Assembly (NCBI GenBank): GCA_031271525.1
Contig: JAISVO010000021.1
Span: 1 to 11,887 of the forward strand
Reading direction: 5' to 3'
From: Oscillospiraceae bacterium
GTDB taxonomy: Bacteria > Bacillota > Clostridia > Oscillospirales > UBA929
Length of the DNA: 11,887 bases
Shown here piece after piece: positions 1-6,148 of the stretch (positions are counted from its first letter, which is position 1; the number at the start of each line of letters is the position of its first letter). Below the pieces are notes generated by a model that was given only the letters and a program-made list of their open reading frames with translations, ran no database searches and had not been told where the DNA came from. A program made the translations under genes and the position numbers.

Positions 1-189
1 AATGAGGCGTACGGCGCGAACCCCGATTTCTTTGAGTTCTACAACCTGCTGGAGACCTACCGTGCCACGGTTGGCGGCAGCTCGACCTTGGTCGTGCCGC
101 TGAACAGCCCCTTTGCCAAGTATCTGCTGGGCGTGCCGGAGGCCGGCACAACCGCGTCGGCGGCTCTGCCCGAAATCCCGGCGGAGTAA
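1..189 (+). CDS. hflC: HflC-like SPFH/prohibitin-family protein, 3' end only
   Basis: The frame is open from the window edge to a TAA at 187-189 and gives the last 62 residues of a protein. It contains AYGANPDFFEFYNLLETYR followed by STLVVPLNSPFAKYL. This matches the C-terminal end of HflC proteins, where a D-P-E-F-Y-x-F-Y-R-S-L-E-A-Y-R helix is followed by a strand of the type TTLVLSPDSEFFRYL. HflC is a membrane-anchored SPFH protein that, with HflK, forms a large cage around the FtsH protease and modulates it. The SPFH domain and membrane anchor lie outside the window, and hflK would be expected just upstream, though this is not seen. A short Ala/Pro/Glu-rich tail follows the conserved part. 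The gene converges on rpsI. The family call is solid, but separating HflC from a related HflK/HflC-like protein rests on the tail alone. Confidence 0.82.
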   Translation, partial: NEAYGANPDFFEFYNLLETYRATVGGSSTLVVPLNSPFAKYLLGVPEAGTTASAALPEIPAE

Positions 190-348
190 GGGACGCCGGG
201 CGATTGTTCTGACAGTACGAAAATCGCCGTGCTTATGCGGATGCTGCGAGTCCCTCGCGGGGCTGCGGATGTTGCGTTCGGCGTCGAACTTTATTCGGAT
301 ATGGGAGACTAAAGCGTTGGAAAACGGGGTAACGCCCCATAGGGATAA

Positions 349-390
349 AAAATGGACAAGCCCTTTTCTCTTGATGGGCTTGTCCATTTT
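349..390. terminator. Bidirectional Rho-independent terminator between hflC and rpsI
   Basis: A perfect 15-bp stem pairs 349-363 with 376-390 around a 12-base loop (364-375). The stem core is GGACAAGCCC/GGGCTTGTCC with A/T pairs at the base. Read leftward it ends in a run of six U (A-run at 347-352) and lies 22 bases after the rpsI stop. Read rightward it ends in four U, about 160 bases after the hflC stop. It is therefore best placed for rpsI and probably also stops hflC transcripts. The stretch 190-348 before it has no convincing gene, only short GC-rich hairpins such as GCGAG-TCC-CTCGC at 246-258. Confidence 0.88.
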
Positions 391-412
391 GAATAGCTTA
401 GCTTGTAAGGGA

Positions 413-817
413 CTAACGTTTCGAGAACTGCGGAGCGCGGCGGGCCGCTTTGAGACCGTATTTCTTCCGCTCCTTCATACGCGGGTCACGGGTGAGGAAC
501 CCGGCTTGCTTCAACGCCGGACGGAACTCCTCGTTCATCTTTAGCAGGGCGCGCGCGATACCGTGCCGGATGGCTCCCGCCTGTCCGGTGACACCGCCGC
601 CGACGACCGTCGCCTCTATGTCCACACGGCCGATTGTCGCGGTGGTGACCAGCGGCTGACGGGTGATCGCTTTCAGGGTCTCCAGACCGAAATAGTTGTC
701 GATCTCACGCTTGTTGACGGTGATCGAACCGGTGCCGCCCGGGAAGAGGTGGACACGGGCTACCGAGGACTTCCGGCGTCCCGTACCGTAATAATACGCT
801 TTCTTCGGCTGATACAT
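413..817 (-). CDS. rpsI: 30S ribosomal protein S9 (uS9)
   Basis: This 134-residue protein is a full-length uS9, a component of the small-subunit head whose C-terminal tail reaches the P-site tRNA. It begins YYYGTGRRKSSVARVHLFPG, with the conserved TGRRK-S-AR-L-PG motif. It continues with the GGG-TGQAGAIRHGIARAL segment and ends in the diagnostic KAARRAPQFSKR. The ATG at 815-817 overlaps the rplM stop by one base (TAATG). It is preceded eight bases upstream by GGAGGG (826-831 on the complement), inside the end of rplM, so the two genes should be translationally coupled. Transcription comes from the rplM promoter and ends at the hairpin 22 bases after the TAG stop. Size and motifs are entirely ordinary. 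Confidence 0.98.
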   Translation of the reverse strand: MYQPKKAYYYGTGRRKSSVARVHLFPGGTGSITVNKREIDNYFGLETLKAITRQPLVTTATIGRVDIEATVVGGGVTGQAGAIRHGIARALLKMNEEFRPALKQAGFLTRDPRMKERKKYGLKAARRAPQFSKR

Positions 818-1257
818 TACGCATTCCCTCCGATCTTCCGGACAACCGGTTGCTGCGGACCGTGCGGATGCTCCGCGCCTGTGTAAACCTTCAGACGGGT
901 CATTGCCTTCCGTCCGGGGGTGGTGCGGGGGATCATTCCCTTCACCGCGAGCTCCATCGCGAGCTCGGGACGTTTTTCCATCAAGATGCGGTATTTCATC
1001 TCTTTCAAACCGCCCTCGAAACCGCTGTGGCGGCGGTAAAACTTCTGTTCCGCCTTCCGCCCGGTCAGAACCGCCTTGTCGGCGTTGATAACGACGACGA
1101 AGTCTCCGGAATCAACATGCGGGGTGAATTCCGGCTTGTGCTTACCGCGCAGAAGAACTGCGGCCTCGGCGGCGGTGCGCCCCAGAGGCACGCCGGCGGC
1201 GTCGAGGAGGTGCCATTTCCGTTCAACGGTTTCGGGATTTGCCATGTAGGTGCCCAT
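817..1257 (-). CDS. rplM: 50S ribosomal protein L13 (uL13)
   Basis: The product is 146 residues, the usual length for uL13, an early-assembly protein of the large subunit that binds 23S rRNA. Family hallmarks are KWHLLDAAGVPLGR near the N-terminus, LLRGKHKPEFTPHVDSGDFV, then KFYRRHSGFEGGLKE, the VKGMIPRTTPGRKAMTRLKV segment and GAEHPHGPQQP near the end. I chose the ATG at 1255-1257 because GGGAGG (1266-1271 on the complement) is eight bases upstream. A second ATG four codons in (MANPET) has no such site. It forms the standard two-gene operon with rpsI. A near-consensus promoter lies 30-60 bases upstream. No autoregulatory leader of recognisable form was seen. Confidence 0.98.
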   Translation of the reverse strand: MGTYMANPETVERKWHLLDAAGVPLGRTAAEAAVLLRGKHKPEFTPHVDSGDFVVVINADKAVLTGRKAEQKFYRRHSGFEGGLKEMKYRILMEKRPELAMELAVKGMIPRTTPGRKAMTRLKVYTGAEHPHGPQQPVVRKIGGNA

Positions 1258-1293
1258 TGGAGGAGCCTCCCTTTCAAAACTTTTTGCTCACCT

Positions 1294-1323
1294 ATTAAAG
1301 CACACCGCACGCTGTCTTGTCAA
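1294..1323 (-). promoter_or_regulatory. Sigma-A promoter of rplM-rpsI
   Basis: Read leftward, a perfect -35 box TTGACA (1318-1323) is followed after 18 bases by TTTAAT (1294-1299), a 5/6 match to the -10 consensus. Transcription would begin near 1287, giving a leader of about 30 bases. An A/T run just upstream (around 1335-1345) could act as an UP element. No terminator is visible between the stop of the upstream lipoprotein gene (1420) and this promoter, so readthrough from that operon is possible. Confidence 0.8.
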
Positions 1324-1419
1324 GAGCAAAAACCAAAAAAATTATGCCATCTCCTCCAAACGTACTGGAACGCGGTTTTCCTCGCCTTTTCTCGCGCTTT
1401 CTCAAAACGGAAACCACAA

Positions 1420-2976
1420 TTAACTTTCCCGCGTAACCGTCCAGTCGGCGAAGTTATGGAACGGGTTTCCAAAGGTTGGCGTCTGATTGCTTAACAGCCC
1501 TCTCTGTGATAAAAACTTCTCTTTCCGAAAGCAGACGGTCAGCACCGGGAGATCGTCATACACGGCGTTCCATAGCCGGTTCAGCCCTGTGTCGCCCGAG
1601 CCGACCAGCTGGGCGGCGGCCTCCGTCACCGCCGGAAGCTCCGTTTCACAGAAATAGAACGCGCCGCCCGGGAGCAGGAATTCCCTCGGATCGTAGTTCG
1701 GCGCCGGCTGTGCCTCCGCGTAACAGAGGTCGAAGTCGCCCTCCCGCACGGCGGCCTCAAAGTCCCGCCAGCCAAGCGTCCGGACGGTCACGTCAAACCC
1801 GGCGTCACGGAACGATTCGGCGGCATACTCCGCCATCCGCACTCGGGCGGCGTTCTCCGCTCCGACAATCATGGTAAGCGCCGTCCCCGGGGTTGCCAAA
1901 CTGCCGGCTCCCTCGGGGTTATATTGGTACCGGGACGCGTTCGGTTCCGTGTACAAGCCGGACCACGGCGGCACCGGAAGGGCGGACGCCGTTGCGTCCG
2001 GACCATATATCTCGGCAACCATCCCCTGCCGGTCCAGCGCGAGGGCCAAGGCGCGGCGGAACGCCAAATTGCTCAGCGGTTCCCGGTCGAGGTTAAACGC
2101 GATGAATTGGGTCAGCCCAGTCGGGACCATGACCTGCTCATACCCCGAATTGATGACGGGGGAAAAGGTGTCCCACGGGTCGGTTTGGAGCATCGCGATA
2201 TAGCCGTACTGGAAGGAAAAAACCAGCGTATCGGCATCCTCCGCCGGTATTAAGTCAATCCGGCTGACTGAAAGAGGTTTTCCCTGCCACCAGTCCCCCG
2301 AAGCCAATAAATAGTCCCCGCTGTAGGAGAAGACGATCCGATAAGGACCCGTCCCGATCGCAACGGCTGCCGTACTCTCCTTCACAATCGGGAAGTCGAA
2401 CAGCGCGGCGGCGTTCCATACAGGTTCGGTCATCTCGACGACGACAACGCCGTTTTCAGCGCTCACCCCCGCGATACACGAGAGACGCTTGGTGTAGGGT
2501 CCGCCCTCCGTCCGCGCCTGCCCGATCGAGTAGACGACATCGGCTGCGGTCAGCGGGGTTGTGTCATAGAAAGTGACCCCCTCCCGCAGGGTGAAGCGGA
2601 AGGTTCTATGGTCGTCCGTCTCCATTCCGGCGCACAGAAGCGGCACCGGGGTGAACGTTTCGTCAAGCTCGAACAGTCCCTCGTAACAGAGCCGCGCCAC
2701 CTGATCGTTGTACCGCAGATTGTCGGTCAGCGGCGCAAACCGGCTCACCTTGGAGTAAGCGATCCCAAACATGTGCGTCTGCGGAGCGGGACTGGGCAGC
2801 ACGATGGGCTGCTGCGACGGGATCGGAGAAGGCGAAGGCAGCGCGGCTTCCGGGTAGTCATACGGAAAAAGCTGTGAGCAACCTGATAAGAGCAGCAGAC
2901 AGAAGATCAGCGCTATTGCTTCCGGCAGCCTAAGAACTGTTTTATCAAAAAGAGGTAATCTCCTCAAAACCTTCAT
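1420..2976 (-). CDS. Family 5 (peptide/nickel-type) ABC solute-binding lipoprotein
   Basis: A 518-residue extracytoplasmic binding protein of the SBP_bac_5 (OppA/DppA) type. Residues 1-33 are a lipoprotein signal: a basic start, a hydrophobic stretch, then LLLLSGC with the lipidated cysteine at 33. A Ser/Pro-rich spacer (about 46-66) follows. Family motifs include FTLREGVTFYDTTPLTAADVVYS and, later, AFNLDREPLSNLAFRRALAL, the typical FN-P-xx-R-A segment. Members usually deliver oligopeptides, nickel or other small molecules to a DppBC-like permease, but no such permease or ATPase is in this window, so the ligand is unknown. The ATG overlaps the pgeF stop as ATGA, with only a weak AGGG upstream, so translation probably depends on ribosomes finishing pgeF. 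It is the last gene of the leftward string. Confidence 0.9.
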   Translation of the reverse strand: MKVLRRLPLFDKTVLRLPEAIALIFCLLLLSGCSQLFPYDYPEAALPSPSPIPSQQPIVLPSPAPQTHMFGIAYSKVSRFAPLTDNLRYNDQVARLCYEGLFELDETFTPVPLLCAGMETDDHRTFRFTLREGVTFYDTTPLTAADVVYSIGQARTEGGPYTKRLSCIAGVSAENGVVVVEMTEPVWNAAALFDFPIVKESTAAVAIGTGPYRIVFSYSGDYLLASGDWWQGKPLSVSRIDLIPAEDADTLVFSFQYGYIAMLQTDPWDTFSPVINSGYEQVMVPTGLTQFIAFNLDREPLSNLAFRRALALALDRQGMVAEIYGPDATASALPVPPWSGLYTEPNASRYQYNPEGAGSLATPGTALTMIVGAENAARVRMAEYAAESFRDAGFDVTVRTLGWRDFEAAVREGDFDLCYAEAQPAPNYDPREFLLPGGAFYFCETELPAVTEAAAQLVGSGDTGLNRLWNAVYDDLPVLTVCFRKEKFLSQRGLLSNQTPTFGNPFHNFADWTVTRES

Positions 2977-3638
2977 GATATCCCTATGAGGCTTACTTGC
3001 AGCCCTCGGTCGTTTTTGTGTTTACGGTGGGACCAATACACCTCCGGGTTGCACGCGGTGCAGGCCGGAGGCAACGCGACGCCGGCGACGCCGGCCTGCC
3101 GCAGCAGGGCGGCGTTGATCCCGGGCAGATCCACCGTGAACCGCCCGGGGGATATTCCCGTGATAAAGTCGAACGCCTCGGGGGGCATTACGTCCGGAAC
3201 GTCTTCATCCGTCTCGAAGCAGTGGGCGCAGATACAGGGGCCGATCGCCGCCGAGATATTTTTCGCCCCAAACTCGTCTCGCATGATGGCAATGGTTTTC
3301 CCGGCGATGTTTTTCGCGGTGCCCCGCCAGCCGGCGTGCGCCGCCGCGACCACCCCCGCCTCTTCGTCCCATAGCAGGATCGGCACGCAGTCAGCGGTTT
3401 TAACCCCGACATACAGTCCCGGCTGGTCTGTGACTACCGAATCGCCGCGGGGCTGGCTCGCAATCAACGCGTCTATCCCCGGGAACCTATAGGGCTTCCG
3501 CAGACGGACGACGGTGTCCCCGTGCTCTTGGCGCAGGGTGAAAACCGGCGTAAACCCAAGCGAATCGAGCGCATGAAAACGCTCCCGCGAGTCACGCGGG
3601 AGTTTTTCCGAGAAGAATCGGGTTATTTTACCGCCCAT
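2973..3638 (-). CDS. pgeF: PgeF/YlmD/YfiH-family protein (DUF152, polyphenol-oxidase type), short N-terminus
   Basis: A member of the family called laccase-domain, polyphenol oxidase or peptidoglycan editing factor. Studied relatives act on purine nucleosides (phosphorolysis and deamination of adenosine) or correct misincorporated serine in peptidoglycan precursors. From the chosen ATG (3636-3638) it has 221 residues, against roughly 245-280 normally. The three metal ligands are present: H39 in LRQEHGD, C84 in KTADCVPIL and H101 in AHAGWRGT. The C-terminal ACTACNPEVYWSHRK segment is also present. The frame stays open upstream to 3791, but that stretch lies inside prfB and shows no family similarity, so I start at 3638, which overlaps prfB by 16 bases; the ribosome binding site is weak. 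The usual N-terminal GFSTR-GGVS-SLNLG portion is absent or compressed. It ends in ATGA with the following lipoprotein gene. Confidence 0.88.
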   Translation of the reverse strand: MGGKITRFFSEKLPRDSRERFHALDSLGFTPVFTLRQEHGDTVVRLRKPYRFPGIDALIASQPRGDSVVTDQPGLYVGVKTADCVPILLWDEEAGVVAAAHAGWRGTAKNIAGKTIAIMRDEFGAKNISAAIGPCICAHCFETDEDVPDVMPPEAFDFITGISPGRFTVDLPGINAALLRQAGVAGVALPPACTACNPEVYWSHRKHKNDRGLQVSLIGIS

Positions 3639-4747
3639 TGACCCGTCGCCAAACTGGTGAGGTACGCCGAGACGAAGCCGTCCAGTTTTCCGTCCATTAC
3701 AGCCGTTATATTGCCGTCCTCGTAGCCCGTACGGTGGTCTTTTGCCAGTGTGTACGGCATGAAGACATACGAACGGATCTGGCTGCCCCACTCGATTGCC
3801 CGCTGAACGCCCTTGATCCCCGCCATCTCGTTCTCAAACGCCTCTTCCTTGAGCTTTAGCAGCTTAGCCCGGAGCATCCGCATCGCGACATCCCGGTTCT
3901 GATGCTGGCTACGCTCATTCTGGCAGGCGACGACGATCCCGGTGGGGATATGCTGTATCCGGATCGCACTCTCGGTTTTGTTGACATGCTGACCTCCCGC
4001 GCCTCCCGAACGGTAGGTATCTACCTTCAGGTCCTCGTCCCGGATCTCGATCTCGCCGTCCAGCTCCATATCCGGCTGCACCTCCGCCGCCGCGAACGAC
4101 GTGTGCCGCCGCCCGGACGAATCGAAGGGGGAGATACGCACCAAGCGGTGGACCCCGTGTTCCCCTTTCAAGAAGCCGTAGGCATTGTCGCCCTCCACCA
4201 GCAGCTCGGCGCTCTTTAACCCGGCCTCGTCGCCGTCTAAGAAGTCCAGCGTCTTGCAGCTGAAGCCGTGGCGTTCGGCATACCGCGTGTACATCCGGAC
4301 CAGCATCTGCACCCAGTCCTGCGCCTCGGTGCCGCCCGCCCCGGCGTGCAGGGACACAATCGCTGCCGAGTTGTCATACCGTCCCTTCAGCAGGGTGGAC
4401 AGCCGTTCGTTTGATATTTTTTCCTCCAGTGCGGCGTAGCCGCTCTCCACCTCGGGGAGGAGGGAGCCGTCGTCGTTTTCTTCCAGCGCCATTTCGCAGA
4501 GGGTCAGCAGGTCGTCCTTTGTGTCACAGAGGGTTTTATGCCGCCCGATGACGTTTTCTAAGCGCCGGATCGTCTTCTGCGCCTCTTGGGAACGGGCCAA
4601 ATCGTTCCAGTAACCCTCTTCCTCCGATTCCGCAACCAGCCTCGAAAGCTCCTCTTTCATCGCGGAAAGTCCCAACCCCCGCGCAAGCTCTTCCAAACGC
4701 GGTTCCAGTGCCAGCAGTTTCTGTTTATATTCTTCAAATTGAATCAT
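3623..4747 (-). CDS. prfB: Peptide chain release factor 2 (no programmed frameshift)
   Basis: RF2 recognises UAA and UGA stop codons and triggers peptide release in the ribosome. The 374-residue product (usual 325-375) has an N-terminal helical domain (1-110), the stop-codon reading motif SPF at 206-208 (RISPFDSSGRRHTSF), and the catalytic GGQ at 251-253 (SGGAGGQHVNKTESAIR). SPF rather than PxT marks it as RF2, not RF1. It reads in one frame with no UGA near codon 26, so it lacks the autoregulatory +1 frameshift of many prfB genes. The frame is open to 4804, but that part overlaps the ATPase gene. I use the ATG at 4745-4747, preceded by GAGGAG only three bases away, which is unusually close. 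A promoter lies just upstream, and the 3' end overlaps pgeF by 16 bases. Confidence 0.96.
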   Translation of the reverse strand: MIQFEEYKQKLLALEPRLEELARGLGLSAMKEELSRLVAESEEEGYWNDLARSQEAQKTIRRLENVIGRHKTLCDTKDDLLTLCEMALEENDDGSLLPEVESGYAALEEKISNERLSTLLKGRYDNSAAIVSLHAGAGGTEAQDWVQMLVRMYTRYAERHGFSCKTLDFLDGDEAGLKSAELLVEGDNAYGFLKGEHGVHRLVRISPFDSSGRRHTSFAAAEVQPDMELDGEIEIRDEDLKVDTYRSGGAGGQHVNKTESAIRIQHIPTGIVVACQNERSQHQNRDVAMRMLRAKLLKLKEEAFENEMAGIKGVQRAIEWGSQIRSYVFMPYTLAKDHRTGYEDGNITAVMDGKLDGFVSAYLTSLATGQWAVK

Positions 4748-4771
4748 ATGCTCCTCACTTTCCTGCCCCCT

Positions 4772-4800
4772 ATTATACCCAATACTTATCCTGTTGTAAA
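4772..4800 (-). promoter_or_regulatory. Internal promoter for prfB
   Basis: Read leftward, TTTACA (4795-4800, 5/6 to the -35 consensus) is followed after exactly 17 bases by a perfect TATAAT (4772-4777). Transcription would start near 4765, giving prfB a leader of about 18 bases. The -35 box lies within the last codons of the ABC ATPase gene, and the -10 lies in the 38-base gap before prfB. This would let prfB, pgeF and the family 5 lipoprotein be expressed independently of the upstream transporter genes. Confidence 0.75.
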
Positions 4801-5379
4801 GCACCCCGGCAATGACAGCGACAGCGAACCGCCGAGCAGCGACAGGTCGTTCTTGCTATGGGTCACCACAATCAGGGTGCGTCCCCCTTGGCGGCGGCGA
4901 ATACAGGCGGCGGCGGTCTGCTTCAGCCCTTCGTCTAGCCCGGTGAACGGCTCGTCCATGATGATCAGCTCGGAGGGGGCGGCGAGAGCCCGCAGGAGGG
5001 CGACCCGCCGCTTCATCCCGCCGGACAGCTCAAAAACGGGCGTCTTCGCCTCCAAGCCCATCTCGGCTAGCAGCGGACGGAGAGCGCCGTCCTCCCGAAA
5101 CGCCGGCGCCGCCATCCGGATATTCGCTCCGACGCTCGCCCGTTCGCAGAGGCGGTCCTCCTGAAATACGGCGCCGAGCGCATTCGGGTTGACCCCGGCT
5201 ACGGTTCCGGCATCGGGTGGGAGCAGACCGAGGAGGATGTTTAGAAGGGTTGTCTTTCCGCAGCCGGACGGCCCCATCACGCCGTGCACCCCTCCGGCGG
5301 CAAAGGTGTGGGTCACCCCTGTCAGTACCCGTTTGTCCCCGAAAGACTTGTCTATGTTGGCTAGTACAATATCATTCAA
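4786..5379 (-). CDS. ABC transporter ATP-binding protein, SsuB/TauB-like, compact
   Basis: A 197-residue cytoplasmic ATPase that would power the adjacent SsuC-like permease. All key elements are present: Walker A GPSGCGKTT (36-44), Q-loop glutamine 73 (VFQEDRL), signature LSGGM (118-122), Walker B LIIMDEP with E143, D-loop GLDE, and switch histidine 174 (VVTHS). It is about 50 residues shorter than typical SsuB proteins. The segment between Walker A and the Q-loop is tight, and almost nothing follows the switch histidine. The only usable start is a TTG at 5377-5379, seven bases after the permease stop. AGGGG about 11 bases upstream is a poor ribosome site, so coupling to the permease is likely. 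An ATG overlapping the permease stop is in another frame and ends after four codons. Confidence 0.92.
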   Translation of the reverse strand: MNDIVLANIDKSFGDKRVLTGVTHTFAAGGVHGVMGPSGCGKTTLLNILLGLLPPDAGTVAGVNPNALGAVFQEDRLCERASVGANIRMAAPAFREDGALRPLLAEMGLEAKTPVFELSGGMKRRVALLRALAAPSELIIMDEPFTGLDEGLKQTAAACIRRRQGGRTLIVVTHSKNDLSLLGGSLSLSLPGCFTTG

Positions 5380-5386
5380 CTTCCGA

Positions 5387-6148
5387 TCATCCCCTCTCCA
5401 GAACGCGGGCTGCGCGTTTGACCAGCAGACGGATCAGCTTCTCCAACAGATAGCAGAGGAGCATGACGGCAACCGTCCACGCGAACAGGCTCCGCATATC
5501 GAGCGTGATCTTCGCCTCGTACAGACGGGTGCCTATAGCGCCGCGCGGCAACCCGATCACCTCCGCGGCGACGCCGGATTTCCACGCAATCCCCACCCCG
5601 ACGCCGATCACCGAGGTGAGGTAGGGGAGAATCTGGGCGGCATAAATGTACCGAAGGCGGCATAAGCGGGAAATCCGGAAAATTTTCGCCATCTCCAGCA
5701 GTCTCTTGTCGGTTTGGCGCAGCCCCTCCAGCAGGGTTTCGTAGACAATCGGCAGCGTCATTAAAAAGGCGATCATCAGCGCCAGACTGCCGGTATTCAA
5801 AAAAATCAAGCATAGTATGGTATAGGAGGCGACCGGTACTGATTTAACGGCGCTAAACAGCGGGGAGAGCAGGTGGGTCACCGCCCCGAAACGATAGGCG
5901 AGCGCCGCGAGTCCCCCTCCCACGGCAAGGGCGATGAGGAATCCGCCCATGATCCGGGTCAGGGAGAATCCGGCGGTCAGCCAGAAAACGGGCGCGGCGA
6001 TCAGCTCAATGAACCGCGCCCCCGCCGCGAGAGGGGATACCAGCAGGATCTCCTCCCCGATCCGCATACTGGCAAACTGCCAGACGAGCAGCCAGAAGAG
6101 GGCGCAGAGGGGCAGGATCAGCTTTTTGGGGATTTTCTTACCCCGCAT
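5387..6148 (-). CDS. ABC transporter permease, SsuC/TauC-like
   Basis: A 253-residue inner-membrane permease of the binding-protein-dependent transport superfamily. It has a lysine-rich start (RGKKIPKK), a first membrane span at about 10-27, and further hydrophobic stretches at about 54-87, 105-139, 168-190 and 221-242. The cytoplasmic coupling loop that docks on the ATPase is EMAKIFRIS at 152-160, followed by LRYIYAAQILP. The glycine normally found in the EAA motif is replaced by R158. The ATG overlaps the end of the binding-protein gene by 11 bases and has no clear ribosome site, pointing to translational coupling. With the genes on either side it makes a complete nitrate/sulfonate/pyrimidine-type importer (binding protein, permease, ATPase). 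The substrate cannot be told from sequence alone. Confidence 0.92.
   Translation of the reverse strand: MRGKKIPKKLILPLCALFWLLVWQFASMRIGEEILLVSPLAAGARFIELIAAPVFWLTAGFSLTRIMGGFLIALAVGGGLAALAYRFGAVTHLLSPLFSAVKSVPVASYTILCLIFLNTGSLALMIAFLMTLPIVYETLLEGLRQTDKRLLEMAKIFRISRLCRLRYIYAAQILPYLTSVIGVGVGIAWKSGVAAEVIGLPRGAIGTRLYEAKITLDMRSLFAWTVAVMLLCYLLEKLIRLLVKRAARVLERG

Noticed and set aside
113..544. 143-codon open frame on the plus strand
   Set aside because: It starts at a TTG inside hflC in another frame, crosses the terminator hairpin and runs into antisense rpsI, with no ribosome site.
1324..1419. Terminator after the family 5 lipoprotein gene
   Set aside because: I looked for a stem followed by a U-run. 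The T-run on the minus strand near 1335-1342 has no adequate stem before it.
850..1494. 214-codon open frame on the plus strand over rplM
   Set aside because: It runs opposite rplM and across its promoter. The rplM reading has unmistakable family motifs, and this frame has none.
3639..3791. Upstream extension of the pgeF frame
   Set aside because: The extra 51 residues overlap prfB coding sequence and do not resemble the PgeF N-terminus, so the later ATG was used.
4748..4804. Upstream extension of the prfB frame
   Set aside because: The 19 extra residues overlap the ATPase end and contain the promoter -10 box. RF2 similarity begins after the ATG at 4747.
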